This document shows positions 46,190 through 54,525 of a stretch of DNA of 64,000 nucleotides, piece after piece. A model generated the notes under the pieces. The model did no database searches. It saw only the letters and a list, made by a program, of their open reading frames with translations, and was not told the DNA's origin. Every line of letters begins with the position of its first letter. Positions within the stretch are counted from its first letter, which is position 1. The DNA is from Mitsuaria sp. 7 (GTDB taxonomy: Bacteria; Pseudomonadota; Gammaproteobacteria; Burkholderiales; Burkholderiaceae_C), in the NCBI RefSeq assembly GCF_001653795.1, contig NZ_CP011514.1, forward strand, positions 1,300,163-1,364,162, given 5' to 3'. The translations under genes were made by a program, and so were the position numbers.

Positions 46190-47113
46190 TCAAGGGGATG
46201 AAGGCGCCGCCATCGATCGGCACAGTTCGAACACCATCCCGCGCAGCCACTGGTGCGCCGGATCCTTCTCCAATCGCGGGTGCCACATCTGGGAGACGGT
46301 GATGGGCTCGGTCGGCACGGGCAGCGGCATGGCGCGCAGCGCGCCCTGGGCCAGGTCGGGCCGGAAGAAGGAGGAGGGCACCAGCGCCACCAGGTCCGTC
46401 GCGGCCGCGATCGACAGCGCCGCGCGGAAGCTCGGGACGACCACCGCGACGCGGCGCTTCAACCCGCGCGCGGCGAGCGCCTCGTCGACCGGACCGGCGC
46501 GACGGCCCCGCCGCGACGTGACGACGTGGGCGCAGGCCGCGTAACGCGCTGCATCGAGTTCACGCTCGTCCAGCAGTTCGTGGCCCGCGCGCACCGCCGC
46601 GACGAAGTGGTCGCGATAGAGCGCCTGGATCCGCACCTCGGGGCCGGACTCGCCGAGCACGCCGATGTCGAGATCGATCAGACCCTCGCGCAGCGGGCGC
46701 ACCTCCTTGTCGGGCTTGGGCGCGAAACGAAGGCACACGCCCGGTGCTTCTTCCGCCGCGCGGGCGACCAGCGCCGGCGCGAAGGCCTCGATGAAGCCGT
46801 CGTTCGCGCGCAGCGTGAAAGTGCGCTGGAGCTCGCGCAGGTCCCAGCCCGCGCCGGCCGGTTGCAGCACGGCGCGCGCCCCCTGGGCGAGCTCCCGGAC
46901 CTGGTCGCGCAGCGCGAGCGCGTGCGGCGTCGGCACCATGGTGCGGCCCGCGCGCACGAGCAGCGGATCGCCGGTGGCCTCGCGCAGTCGGGCCAGCGTG
47001 CGGCTCATCGCGGATTCGCTGAGCCGCAGGCGCTCGGCGGCCCGCGCCACACTGCCCTCGGCGAGCAGCGCGTCGAGCGCGGTGAGCAGGTTGAGATCGA
47101 TGTCGTCGGCCAT
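46190..47113 (-). CDS. LysR-family transcriptional regulator
   Basis: 307 aa from ATG 47113 (a GTG 15 nt upstream is in frame). The winged HTH (~1-62) contains LNLLTALDALLAEGSVARAAERL and LSESAMSRTLARLREATGDPLLVR, followed by the LysR effector-binding domain. The absence of a strongly polar linker and the LRFAPKPDK core are typical of the NodD/PnpR-like branch. It is divergent from an MFS efflux gene 129 nt away, and a perfect 15-bp palindrome sits in that gap, so the MFS gene is its likely target. It ends 21 nt from the convergent SnoaL-like gene. Confidence 0.93.
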   Translation of the reverse strand: MADDIDLNLLTALDALLAEGSVARAAERLRLSESAMSRTLARLREATGDPLLVRAGRTMVPTPHALALRDQVRELAQGARAVLQPAGAGWDLRELQRTFTLRANDGFIEAFAPALVARAAEEAPGVCLRFAPKPDKEVRPLREGLIDLDIGVLGESGPEVRIQALYRDHFVAAVRAGHELLDERELDAARYAACAHVVTSRRGRRAGPVDEALAARGLKRRVAVVVPSFRAALSIAAATDLVALVPSSFFRPDLAQGALRAMPLPVPTEPITVSQMWHPRLEKDPAHQWLRGMVFELCRSMAAPSSP

Positions 47114-47157
47114 CCGGCACGCTAGCACGCGCGCGAGCAGTGCGGATGGCGTCGCGT

Positions 47158-47172
47158 GCAGGGACTCCCTGC
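47158..47172. promoter_or_regulatory. Perfect palindrome GCAGGGACTCCCTGC between lysR and MFS genes
   Basis: Seven-bp arms around a single central base, 45 nt from the LysR start and 71 nt from the MFS start. It is the natural candidate for the LysR-type operator, although it is not of the classic T-N11-A form. Confidence 0.45.
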
Positions 47173-47242
47173 GCCCGGCGCGCTGGTCGCGTCGCCGGGC
47201 GGCTCCTATGCTGGACGCACCGCCTTACGAGTCGCCGTCCCG

Positions 47243-48664
47243 ATGTCCGCCATGCCGTCCGCTTCCACTGCTTCCGCCGCTCCCGCCACTCCCACTGGAA
47301 CCTCGCCGGGCATGCCCGACGCAGACACCGACGGCGTGCCGCTGCCGCGCCGTCACGCCGCGGTGACCGCATTGCTCGGTGCGATCGCGCTGGTCGTGCT
47401 GGACGGCGCGATCGCCAACGTCGCGCTGCCCAACATCGCGCAGACGCTGAACAGCTCGCCGGCCGATGCCATCTGGGTAGCGACGGCCTATCAACTCGCG
47501 GTGGTGATGTTCCTGCTGCCCGCATCGGCGCTCGGCGAGCGGCTCGGCTACCGTCGAGTCTTCGTCGCTGGCGTCTCGCTGTTCACCGCGGCGTCAGCGC
47601 TGTGCGCGCTGGCGCCCTCGCTGGGATGGCTGGTGGCGGGGCGTTGCCTGCAGGGCCTGGGCAGCGCGGCGGTGATGCCACTGGGTCTCGCGCTGCTGCG
47701 CTTCACCTATCCGAAGCGACTGCTCGGGCAGGCCATCGCGTACAACGCGCTGGCCGTCGCAGGCGCGTCGGCGGCGGGGCCCGCCATCGGCGCTGCAATC
47801 CTGTCGGTGGCCGGCTGGCCGTGGCTGTTCGCGGTGAACCTGCCGGTCGGTCTGCTGGTGCTGGTCGCCGCTCGCGGATTGCCGAACACGCCCGGCACGC
47901 GGCGCCCGCTCGACGTGGTGAGCGTCGCCCTCAATGCGGGGATGTTCGCGACCTTCGTGCTCGGTGGCGATCGGGTGCTGGCGAATCCGCTGGAAGGCGG
48001 CGCGCTGCTGGCCGCAGCGGTCGTCTGCGGCACGCTGCTGGTCCGTCGCGAGCTGCCGCGCGCGGCACCGCTGATCCCGCTCGACCTGCTACGCTCGCCG
48101 TCGTTCCGGATGTCGATCATCGCGTCGGTGTGCTGCTTCACCGGACAGATGGCGAGCTACGTCGCACTGCCGTTCTACATGCATCACGTGCTGGGGCTGA
48201 GCGTGCTAGAGACGGGATTGCTGATGACGCCGTGGCCGTTGGCGGTGATGCTCGCCGCGCCGTTGTCCGGACGACTGGCCGATCGCCTGCCGACCGCCTG
48301 GCTCTGCGCGGCGGGCGCCGGTTGTCTTGCCGCGGGGCTCGCGCTCTGCGCGGCCTGGCCGGTGCAGGCCGATCCGCGACCGTCTCTGGTCGTCTTCACC
48401 GCGCTGGCGGGGCTGGGCTTCGGCTTCTTCCAGACGCCCAACAACCGCAACATGCTGCTGTCCGCGCCGAAGGAGCGCAGCGGCGCCGCCGGCGGCGCGC
48501 AAGGCGTGGCACGGCTCACCGGTCAGACGCTGGGCAGCCTGTTGATGGGGCTGCTGTTCACGTGGCTGCCGGCGTCACGAGCCTCGCATGCGGGCCTGGG
48601 GATGGCTGCGGGATTCGCACTGGTGGCAGGGCTGGTGAGCGTGTTGCGAGGGCGGGCGACGTAG
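47243..48664 (+). CDS. MFS drug-efflux transporter (DHA2/EmrB-like, about 14 helices)
   Basis: 473 aa with ~14 hydrophobic segments. Signature motifs include LDGAIANVALPNIAQTLN (DHA2 motif D1 region), GERLGYRRVFVAG (motif A between helices 2 and 3) and AGPAIGAAILSVAGWPWLFAVN (motif C and after). The C-terminal half has QTPNNRNMLLSAPKERSG, typical for the family. It should export lipophilic compounds by proton antiport. ATG 47243 is chosen as the first good start before the hydrophilic N-terminus; the conserved region begins only near residue 35, so a later start is possible. Control by the divergent LysR regulator is likely. Confidence 0.9.
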   Translation: MSAMPSASTASAAPATPTGTSPGMPDADTDGVPLPRRHAAVTALLGAIALVVLDGAIANVALPNIAQTLNSSPADAIWVATAYQLAVVMFLLPASALGERLGYRRVFVAGVSLFTAASALCALAPSLGWLVAGRCLQGLGSAAVMPLGLALLRFTYPKRLLGQAIAYNALAVAGASAAGPAIGAAILSVAGWPWLFAVNLPVGLLVLVAARGLPNTPGTRRPLDVVSVALNAGMFATFVLGGDRVLANPLEGGALLAAAVVCGTLLVRRELPRAAPLIPLDLLRSPSFRMSIIASVCCFTGQMASYVALPFYMHHVLGLSVLETGLLMTPWPLAVMLAAPLSGRLADRLPTAWLCAAGAGCLAAGLALCAAWPVQADPRPSLVVFTALAGLGFGFFQTPNNRNMLLSAPKERSGAAGGAQGVARLTGQTLGSLLMGLLFTWLPASRASHAGLGMAAGFALVAGLVSVLRGRAT

Positions 48665-48708
48665 GCGACGCGCTGGCTCCAGCCGCCAGCACGGTGCTCG
48701 CAACAATG

Positions 48709-48749
48709 AAAAAGGCCGACGCCTCCCATACGGGAGAAACGTCGGCCTT
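48709..48749 (-). terminator. Rho-independent terminator of the ribD-nusB operon
   Basis: Read on the minus strand after nusB, AAGGCCGACG pairs with CGTCGGCCTT, enclosing a second stem CTCCC/GGGAG, and is followed by TTTTT. The long stem and U-run are unambiguous in this orientation; the plus-strand reading lacks a T-tract. Confidence 0.9.
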
Positions 48750-48763
48750 GCTCCGTGTGGAGA

Positions 48764-49288
48764 TCAGCTGCCGCGAACGGCCTTGACCTCGACGGGACGC
48801 AGGTCGATCGCCGCGCGGTCCAGCACGCCGTTGACGTACTTGTGGCCGTCGGTGCCGCCGAAGGACTTGGCCAGTTCGACGGCCTCGTTGATCGCGACCT
48901 TGTACGGGATGTCGATGCAGTTCTTCAGCTCGTACGCGCCGATCATCAGGACCGCGTGCTCGATGGGCGACAGCTCGGTCGTCTTGCGGTCGGCGTGGCG
49001 GGCCAGCACCGCGTCCAGATCGGCCGCTTCCTCGATCGCGCCGTTGAACAGCTTGTCGTAGTGACCGCGGTCGGCCTTCTCGAAGCCCTCTTGCTCACGC
49101 GTGTGCGCGTCGATGACGCCGACGTCGTCGCCGGTCACCAGCCATTGGTAGATGCCTTGCAGCGCGTGCTCGCGCGAGCGGCGGCGGGCCGACTTGGCCG
49201 GGGCCTTCTTCGCGGCCGGCTTGCCGCCCGCGTTGCCACCGTTCTTGGGAGCGGGCTTGCCGGCGGGAGAGTTGTCGTTCGTGTTCAC
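48764..49288 (-). CDS. nusB: Transcription antitermination factor NusB
   Basis: 174 aa. A Lys/Ala/Pro/Gly-rich N-terminal extension (~1-37) is followed by the all-helical NusB fold: [33 protein letters not shown] and the conserved [28 protein letters not shown]. With NusE (S10) it binds boxA RNA in rRNA transcription. It is the last gene of the rib cluster; its GTG start overlaps the ribH stop as GTGA, and a strong terminator follows 15 nt after the stop. ribH-nusB linkage is widespread in proteobacteria. Confidence 0.97.
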   Translation of the reverse strand: MNTNDNSPAGKPAPKNGGNAGGKPAAKKAPAKSARRRSREHALQGIYQWLVTGDDVGVIDAHTREQEGFEKADRGHYDKLFNGAIEEAADLDAVLARHADRKTTELSPIEHAVLMIGAYELKNCIDIPYKVAINEAVELAKSFGGTDGHKYVNGVLDRAAIDLRPVEVKAVRGS

Positions 49289-49749
49289 TTGAGTTCTTTC
49301 AGCAGCTGTGCCATTTCAACGGCCACGGTCCCGGCATCGCGGCCCTTGTCTTCGGCCCGCGCCCAGGCCTGTTCCTCGTTCTCGACCGTCAGGATCGCGT
49401 TGGCGATCGGCAGGCGGTGGTCCAGCGTCAGGCGCGTCACGCCGGCACCGCTCTCGTTGGCGACCAGTTCGAAGTGGTAGGTCTCGCCGCGGATGATGCA
49501 GCCCAGCGCGACGAGCGCGTCGAACTTCCCGCTGACGGCCATGGCCTGCAGCGCCAGCGGCACTTCCAGCGCGCCCGGCACGGTCACGTGGCGGATGTCG
49601 GCGTTCTGCACGCCCAGCCGGGCCAGTTCGCCCAGGCAGGCCTTGGCCAGCGCCGTCGTCAGTTCGTCATTGAAGCGCGCCTGGACGATGCCGACGCGCA
49701 GACCGCGTCCGTCCAGTCGGGTCGATTGACCCTTGTCAGATCCTTGCAT
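49285..49749 (-). CDS. ribH: 6,7-dimethyl-8-ribityllumazine synthase RibH
   Basis: 154 aa, standard length. Motifs [46 protein letters not shown] with the active-site His, and [18 protein letters not shown] are all present. It condenses the pyrimidine and the four-carbon phosphate to lumazine, the penultimate step of riboflavin synthesis. It lies 12 nt after the RibBX-type gene and overlaps nusB by 4 nt. Confidence 0.97.
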   Translation of the reverse strand: MQGSDKGQSTRLDGRGLRVGIVQARFNDELTTALAKACLGELARLGVQNADIRHVTVPGALEVPLALQAMAVSGKFDALVALGCIIRGETYHFELVANESGAGVTRLTLDHRLPIANAILTVENEEQAWARAEDKGRDAGTVAVEMAQLLKELK

Positions 49750-49761
49750 GCGGGCCTCGGT

Positions 49762-50883
49762 TCAGCAGTTCTTGTCAGTGGCGCCAGCGGCGCCTTCCTG
49801 GGCGGCCTGGAAGCCGGTCACTTCCAGCCCGTAGCCGGTCATGCTCGGCATGCGGCGCGGGCTGCCCAGCAGCTTCATCCGCTGCACGCCGAGTTCGCGC
49901 AGGATCTGCGCACCGACGCCATAGGTGCGCAGGTCCATGGTCTGGCGGGCGTCTTCCGAGGCGGTGGGCTGCAGGCGCGCCAGCAGGGCGTCCGCGTCCT
50001 CGCCGCAGTTCAGCAGCACCGCGACGCCGGCGCCTTCGCGCTGGATCGCCGCCAGCGCCTGCGGCAGCGGCCAGCTGTGGCCGCAGCGGCCGGCGTCGAG
50101 CAGGTCCATCGCCGAGAACGGCTCATGCACGCGCACCAGGACTTCCTGGTCCGGCTGCCATTGGCCCAGCGCCAGCGCCATGTGGACGTTGTTCGAGCGG
50201 TCGCGGAAGACGTGGCACTCGAAGCGGCCCTCGCGCGTGTCCAGCGGACGCTGCGCGATGCGCTGCACGATCGATTCGTTGCGGCTGCGGTACTCGATCA
50301 GGTCGGCGATGGTGCCGATCTTCAGGCCGTGTTCCTTGGCGAAGATCTCCAGGTCCGGCAGGCGGGCCATGGTGCCGTCGTCGTTCATGATCTCGCAGAT
50401 CACGCCGGCGGGCGTCAGGCCGGCCATGCGCGACAGGTCGCAGCCGGCTTCCGTGTGGCCGGCGCGCATGAGCACGCCGCCGTCCTGCGCCTGCAGCGGG
50501 AAGATGTGGCCCGGCTGCACCAGGTCGGCCGCGACCGCGCCCTTGGCGACCGCCGCCTGCACGGTGCGCGCGCGGTCGGCGGCGGAGATGCCGGTGGTGA
50601 CGCCGGTGGTCGCCTCGATCGAGACGGTGAAGGCGGTGCCGTGCTTGGTGCCGTTGCGCGTGGCCATCGGCGGCAGTTGCAGCAGTTCGCAGCGCTCGCG
50701 GGTCAGGGTCAGGCAGATCAGGCCACGGCCGTGCTTGGCCATGAAGTTGATCGCTTCCGGCGTGACGTGGTCGGCGGCCAGGACGAGGTCACCCTCGTTC
50801 TCGCGGTCCTCTTCGTCGACGAGGATGACCATGCGGCCGGCTGCCAGCTCGGCGACCAGCTCGGGAATCGGTGAAATAGGCAT
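49762..50883 (-). CDS. ribB: 3,4-dihydroxy-2-butanone-4-phosphate synthase with degenerate GTP cyclohydrolase II domain (RibBX type)
   Basis: 373 aa. The N-terminal DHBP synthase domain (1-200) is intact: acidic loop [11 protein letters not shown] (23-33) and H143-T-E145 in [11 protein letters not shown]. The C-terminal domain has the cyclohydrolase II fold signature [13 protein letters not shown], but the zinc cysteines are lost (expected HSEC reads H253-EPF; expected RCDCGEQ reads RCGHSWP, keeping only C267) and the catalytic RQEGRGIG region reads NCGEDADA. It therefore fits the RibBX variant known in Proteobacteria, whose second domain lacks cyclohydrolase activity. A separate ribA must supply that step. 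A TACAAT box lies 6 nt before the ATG. Confidence 0.93.
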   Translation of the reverse strand: MPISPIPELVAELAAGRMVILVDEEDRENEGDLVLAADHVTPEAINFMAKHGRGLICLTLTRERCELLQLPPMATRNGTKHGTAFTVSIEATTGVTTGISAADRARTVQAAVAKGAVAADLVQPGHIFPLQAQDGGVLMRAGHTEAGCDLSRMAGLTPAGVICEIMNDDGTMARLPDLEIFAKEHGLKIGTIADLIEYRSRNESIVQRIAQRPLDTREGRFECHVFRDRSNNVHMALALGQWQPDQEVLVRVHEPFSAMDLLDAGRCGHSWPLPQALAAIQREGAGVAVLLNCGEDADALLARLQPTASEDARQTMDLRTYGVGAQILRELGVQRMKLLGSPRRMPSMTGYGLEVTGFQAAQEGAAGATDKNC

Positions 50884-50889
50884 GGGGCG

Positions 50890-50895
50890 ATTGTA
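50890..50895 (-). promoter_or_regulatory. Putative -10 element (TACAAT) for the RibBX-type gene
   Basis: TACAAT ends 6 nt before the ATG, giving a predicted leaderless transcript. No FMN-riboswitch-like sequence fits in the 84-nt gap to ribD. Confidence 0.5.
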
Positions 50896-50967
50896 GGCGG
50901 GGCGGCCCGGGCATCCGGCGCGCGAGGTTCCTCGGGAAGCGTGGGTGTCGTGGGCACTACAGGGGTG

Positions 50968-52146
50968 CTACGCGGGGACCGGCCGCAGTCTCAGCCGCAG
51001 ATCGCCCCCGACGGCCTGGCAGTCGACCATCCGGAAGCGCGGCGCCCCGTCGAGGGCCGTCAGTCCGCCCAGGTCGACCATGCCGCGGCCTTCGCCCAGC
51101 AACATCGGCGCGACGTAGATCAGCAGCTCGTCGATCAGCCCGGCGCGCAGCAGCGAACCGTTGAGCTTGTAGCCGGCCTCGATGTGGAGCTCGTTGACCT
51201 GGCGCCTGCCCAGGTCGCGGATCGCCGCACCGAGGTCGACCTTGCCCCTGACCGGATCGGCGACGGAAACCAGTTCCGCCCCGCGAGCCGCGAGCGCGGC
51301 GCCGCGCTCGCCCGGCTCGGCCAGCGCGTGATAGATCAGCAGTTGGCCGGGCGGCGCCAGCAGGCGCGCGTCGGGGGCCAGCTCCAGACGAGAGTCGATC
51401 AGCACGCGCTGCGGCTGCAGCACGGTGTCGACGTCCCGCACGTCCAGGCGCGGATCGTCCTCGCGCGCGGTGCCGATGCCGGTCAGCACCGCACCGGCAC
51501 GGCGTCGCCAGGCATGGCCGTCGCGCCGGGCCTCGGGGCCGGTGATCCATTGGCTCACGCCGTTCGACAGCGCGGTCCGCCCGTCCAGGGACGCGGCGAT
51601 CTTCATCCGCACGAAGGGGCGTCCGTGACGCATGCGGGTCAGGAAACCGACGTTGAGCTCGTGCGCCTCGACCGCGGACGGATGGTCGGTCGGCAGGACC
51701 TCGGTGGCGATGCCGGCGGCGCGCATCCGTGCCAGTCCTTGACCGGCGACCTGCGGATTGGGATCGTCGAGCGCGACCACGACCCGTCCGACGCCGGCCG
51801 CGATCAGCGCGTCGCAGCAGGGCGGGGTGCGGCCGTGGTGGGCGCACGGTTCGAGGGTCACGTAGACGGTCGCGCCGCGCACGTCCTGACCCCGGGCCTG
51901 GGCGTCGCGCAGGGCCATGACCTCGGCATGCGCCTGCCCGGCGGCCTGCGTGTGCCCCTGGCCGAGCACGCGATCCTGGCCGTCGACGATGACGCAGCCG
52001 ACACGGGGGTTCGGGTCGGTGAGGCCGACCGCGGCCTGGGCCAGGCGCACGGCCTCGGCCATCCAGCGGTCGTCGCGCGGCGGCGTGACCGGGCTGCGTT
52101 CATGCGACGGAGCGGGCGACAAGGCGGGCGATGGAACGTCTTGCAT
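50968..52146 (-). CDS. ribD: Bifunctional pyrimidine deaminase/reductase RibD
   Basis: 392 aa. The N-terminal cytidine-deaminase-like domain binds zinc through H73-A-E75, C101 and C110 (QAHAEVMAL and TLEPCAHHGRTPPC). The C-terminal reductase has RPFVRMKIAASLDGRTAL and the terminal GLIDELLIYVAPMLLGEGRGM. It catalyses the second and third steps of riboflavin synthesis. ATG 52146 is chosen as the start closest to the conserved domain; a longer frame upstream overlaps pilV. The gene is followed by the RibBX-type gene with only 84 nt between, so no ribE (riboflavin synthase) sits in the usual place. Confidence 0.96.
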   Translation of the reverse strand: MQDVPSPALSPAPSHERSPVTPPRDDRWMAEAVRLAQAAVGLTDPNPRVGCVIVDGQDRVLGQGHTQAAGQAHAEVMALRDAQARGQDVRGATVYVTLEPCAHHGRTPPCCDALIAAGVGRVVVALDDPNPQVAGQGLARMRAAGIATEVLPTDHPSAVEAHELNVGFLTRMRHGRPFVRMKIAASLDGRTALSNGVSQWITGPEARRDGHAWRRRAGAVLTGIGTAREDDPRLDVRDVDTVLQPQRVLIDSRLELAPDARLLAPPGQLLIYHALAEPGERGAALAARGAELVSVADPVRGKVDLGAAIRDLGRRQVNELHIEAGYKLNGSLLRAGLIDELLIYVAPMLLGEGRGMVDLGGLTALDGAPRFRMVDCQAVGGDLRLRLRPVPA

Positions 52147-52153
52147 GGCGCGG

Positions 52154-52159
52154 AGTCTA
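52154..52159 (-). promoter_or_regulatory. Putative -10 element (TAGACT) for ribD
   Basis: TAGACT ends 7 nt before the ribD ATG and overlaps the pilV stop, so ribD may have its own start despite close packing behind the pilin genes. Inferred from motif and spacing. Confidence 0.4.
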
Positions 52160-52690
52160 GCGGTGCGATCCCGGAGGCAGCTGCAGCAGGCCGGAGAGGG
52201 CCGGATCGGTGACGGGAAGCAGGCTCTCGAGGGTGACGGACTGGGACCTGCCGGTGCGATCCGTCCACTGCACGCGCACCTGCACCGGGCGCAGCGGCGG
52301 CGTGAGGGCCACAGCCTCCGACCCGCCCTCGTCGGCGCCGCGGCCCAGTGCGTCGGTCGCGGGCGCCGCACGGCCCGCGACGGCGTACTCGATGTCGGGC
52401 CCTTCCCATGACAGCGTGGGGGAGGGACCGTCCGGCTGCCAGCGCCAGCGCTCGAGTTCGTTGTGGGCGAGCCGCAGGGCCTGGTCGTGGTGGCGGGCTT
52501 CGTCCGCGACCACGCGCAGCCGCACCTGGAGCGTCATGAGGGCGATCGCGCCGATGGACAGCAGCACGAGCGCGACCAGCGCCTCGATCAGCGTGAATCC
52601 GCTGCCGACGCGGTGCCGGACGCGGCCGCATCGTGGATCGCGGGGGAAGGGGGCCGAATGCTTCATCGGGGACGTCGTCGGGGGCTTCAT
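52157..52690 (-). CDS. pilV: Type IVa minor pilin PilV
   Basis: 177 aa from ATG 52690. The leader ends RVGSG and the mature protein would start FTLIEALVALVLLSIGAIALMTLQ, with Glu at +5 and a hydrophobic helix. The segment EARHHDQALRLAHNELERWRW is typical for PilV minor pilins that prime pilus assembly. Two in-frame ATGs (52690, 52666) lie in a short ATGAAGCCCCC repeat after the pilX stop; the second gives a more normal leader. It ends 10 nt before ribD and is the last pilin gene of the cluster. Confidence 0.88.
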   Translation of the reverse strand: MKPPTTSPMKHSAPFPRDPRCGRVRHRVGSGFTLIEALVALVLLSIGAIALMTLQVRLRVVADEARHHDQALRLAHNELERWRWQPDGPSPTLSWEGPDIEYAVAGRAAPATDALGRGADEGGSEAVALTPPLRPVQVRVQWTDRTGRSQSVTLESLLPVTDPALSGLLQLPPGSHR

Positions 52691-52709
52691 GGGGGCTTCA
52701 TTGGGGGCT

Positions 52710-53816
52710 TTATCGGGTGGGTGTCCAACCGCCGGGGACCGGCACGAAGCTCCCCATCTGTCGATGGATGCGATAGAGGACGGCGGCGTCATGGATCAGT
52801 TCGACCGAGCCGGCCTTGTCGACGCGGGCCTCGCTGATCACCGCGCCGCGCAGCGAGGTCGACAGGCCGGCAGGCGGATGCCAGTCGACGCCGTCCTTCG
52901 CGTAGAGCACCCCTTGCGGATGACCGGCGGCCGTCAGGTCCAGCCGGCCGTCGACGATCAGCACGAGCGGCGTGCCGTCGAGCGCCGATTCGGGCCACTG
53001 GGACAGGTGCGCGTCACCGTCTATCCAGATCAGGCGGCGTCCGCGCGCCAGCGCCTGCGCGAGCGATCCGTCGCAATCGCCGCTGCAGCGCAGCCGGGTG
53101 AGGGCAGGCTGGTCGCGATAACGTCCCGGCGGATAACCGAAGACCCGGAGAAAGCTCCCCGGCCCTTCGATCACTGCGGTGGGCGGCGGCACACGCAACG
53201 CGCTGAGGAGCGCCAGATGCTGCGCGACCTCGGCCACGCCGATCGGGCCGTTGGAGATGTCGTCGCAGTCCGCCCGGCGGTCGCTGCAGCCGCGTGCGAT
53301 GAGCTTCAACTGCCCGGGGCGGCCCGCGTCGGCGAAGCGGATGCTGAACTGCGGTTGCGCTTCGCCGTCTGCGCGCGGCACGGCTGCGTCCGCGTTCCCG
53401 CCGACCGCGCAGCGACAGGACCAACGCAGCGGCCCTGAGTTCGCGCAGAACGGCGCGGCAGTCGTCGTTGCCGCGGGTGCCGCCGCGGACGGCGGACTGG
53501 GCGCGTGATAGTGGCCGTCGGCGCCGATCAGCAGGAAGCGGCCGCGGAAGTCCGAGGACGCCCCGCCGTCGGCCGCCGATCGAACCGTCGCGGGTCGGCA
53601 GGCGTCATCGATGGCGCCGCCGTTGAGCATCGCGACCGCCCAGGCCATGCCGGACTCCGCGGCCTCGCCGGCCGCGGCGGCGCGCAGGTCGTTGGCGGCC
53701 ACCCGCTGCGCCGTCGTCAGCTGCCGCGCCGCCCAGGCGGCTCCCAGCGCGAGCACGCCCAGCAGCACCACGCACATCGCCAGCGTGCCCAGTCCCCGCT
53801 CCTTGCGCCGCATCAT
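52710..53816 (-). CDS. PilX-like minor pilin assembly protein (enlarged)
   Basis: 368 aa, roughly twice the usual PilX (~150-200 aa). The N-terminus MMRRKERGLGTLAMCVVLLGVLALGAAW has the PilX pattern: short basic leader and a hydrophobic helix without the +5 Glu. The first ATG overlaps the pilW stop as ATGA. The C-terminal part (~250-350) contains RRLIWIDGDAHLSQ, PLVLIVDGRLDLTAAG and GVLYAKDG, plus several cysteine pairs. This extra domain resembles archaeal/bacterial cell-surface strands rather than standard PilX, but I cannot name it. Role by context: minor pilin priming complex. Confidence 0.72.
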   Translation of the reverse strand: MMRRKERGLGTLAMCVVLLGVLALGAAWAARQLTTAQRVAANDLRAAAAGEAAESGMAWAVAMLNGGAIDDACRPATVRSAADGGASSDFRGRFLLIGADGHYHAPSPPSAAAPAATTTAAPFCANSGPLRWSCRCAVGGNADAAVPRADGEAQPQFSIRFADAGRPGQLKLIARGCSDRRADCDDISNGPIGVAEVAQHLALLSALRVPPPTAVIEGPGSFLRVFGYPPGRYRDQPALTRLRCSGDCDGSLAQALARGRRLIWIDGDAHLSQWPESALDGTPLVLIVDGRLDLTAAGHPQGVLYAKDGVDWHPPAGLSTSLRGAVISEARVDKAGSVELIHDAAVLYRIHRQMGSFVPVPGGWTPTR

Positions 53817-54514
53817 GAGCAGGCTCCCGACAGTGCGTGGTTGTGCAACGGGCTCAGCAGTTCGAGGTGATGAGTCACGCGTGGGTCGTGCGCTGCCTCG
53901 GCATCGACGATCAGGGTCACCAGACGCGCGGACAGCGTCGGCGCGCAGGCGGCGCCACCGACGGCGCAGGACGGGTCGCAGGCGTCGCCCAGCGGATGCC
54001 CCTGCGACGCGAGACGCACTTCGAGCCGCCGCACGCGCAGCAGGTCGGGGTCCGTCAGCGGCTGGTAGCGGCCGGAGATCAACTGGTCGATCCGACCCTC
54101 GCTCAGGCGGAAGCCGGAGGTCTCGCGGACGCTTGCGCCGCCGGAGGCGCTCCCGTCCCGGGCGAAGCTGTAGGTCAGTCGCCGGCCGGTGTCCTCCACC
54201 GTGACATCCGCGTAGGGATTGCGGACCGGCACGTCCGGGTCGTCCTGCCAGACGCCGTCCTGCGCGCGGTCCCAGAACGCCGCGCGCCTGAGATCGCGCA
54301 GCATGAGTTCGGCCGTCGCGCGCAGTTCCTGCTGGACCTGCAGCTCCAGCATCAGCCGGTGGTGTTCGCCCAGCTGGACGCCCGCCATCGCGAAGGCACC
54401 GGCCAGCAGCAGGAGACCGATCGTCAGGCCGATCATGAATTCGACCAGGGTGAAGCCGCGTGTGGATCCTGGCGAGCGGCGGCGCGGCACGGCGCCTTGG
54501 CGGTGATGGCTCAT
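53813..54514 (-). CDS. pilW: Type IVa minor pilin PilW
   Basis: 233 aa; ATG 54514 follows GGGAG at 6-7 nt. The leader ends STRG and the mature protein begins FTLVEFMIGLTIGLLLLAGAFA, with Glu +5. The downstream EHHRLMLELQVQQELRATAELMLRDLRRA is typical of PilW. Cysteines near the C-terminus (GDACDPSCAVGGAACAP) may form disulfides. It overlaps pilX by 4 nt and follows the PilE-like gene by 11 nt. Confidence 0.9.
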   Translation of the reverse strand: MSHHRQGAVPRRRSPGSTRGFTLVEFMIGLTIGLLLLAGAFAMAGVQLGEHHRLMLELQVQQELRATAELMLRDLRRAAFWDRAQDGVWQDDPDVPVRNPYADVTVEDTGRRLTYSFARDGSASGGASVRETSGFRLSEGRIDQLISGRYQPLTDPDLLRVRRLEVRLASQGHPLGDACDPSCAVGGAACAPTLSARLVTLIVDAEAAHDPRVTHHLELLSPLHNHALSGACS

Positions 54515-54525
54515 TGCTTTCTCCC

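Noticed and set aside
48709..48749. Possible plus-strand terminator for the MFS gene
   Set aside because: The stem is strong but only the minus-strand reading is followed by a T-tract, so it is assigned to nusB.
50884..50967. Possible FMN riboswitch upstream of the RibBX-type gene
   Set aside because: The gap is only 84 nt, lacks the conserved RFN blocks, and has a -10-like box almost touching the start codon.
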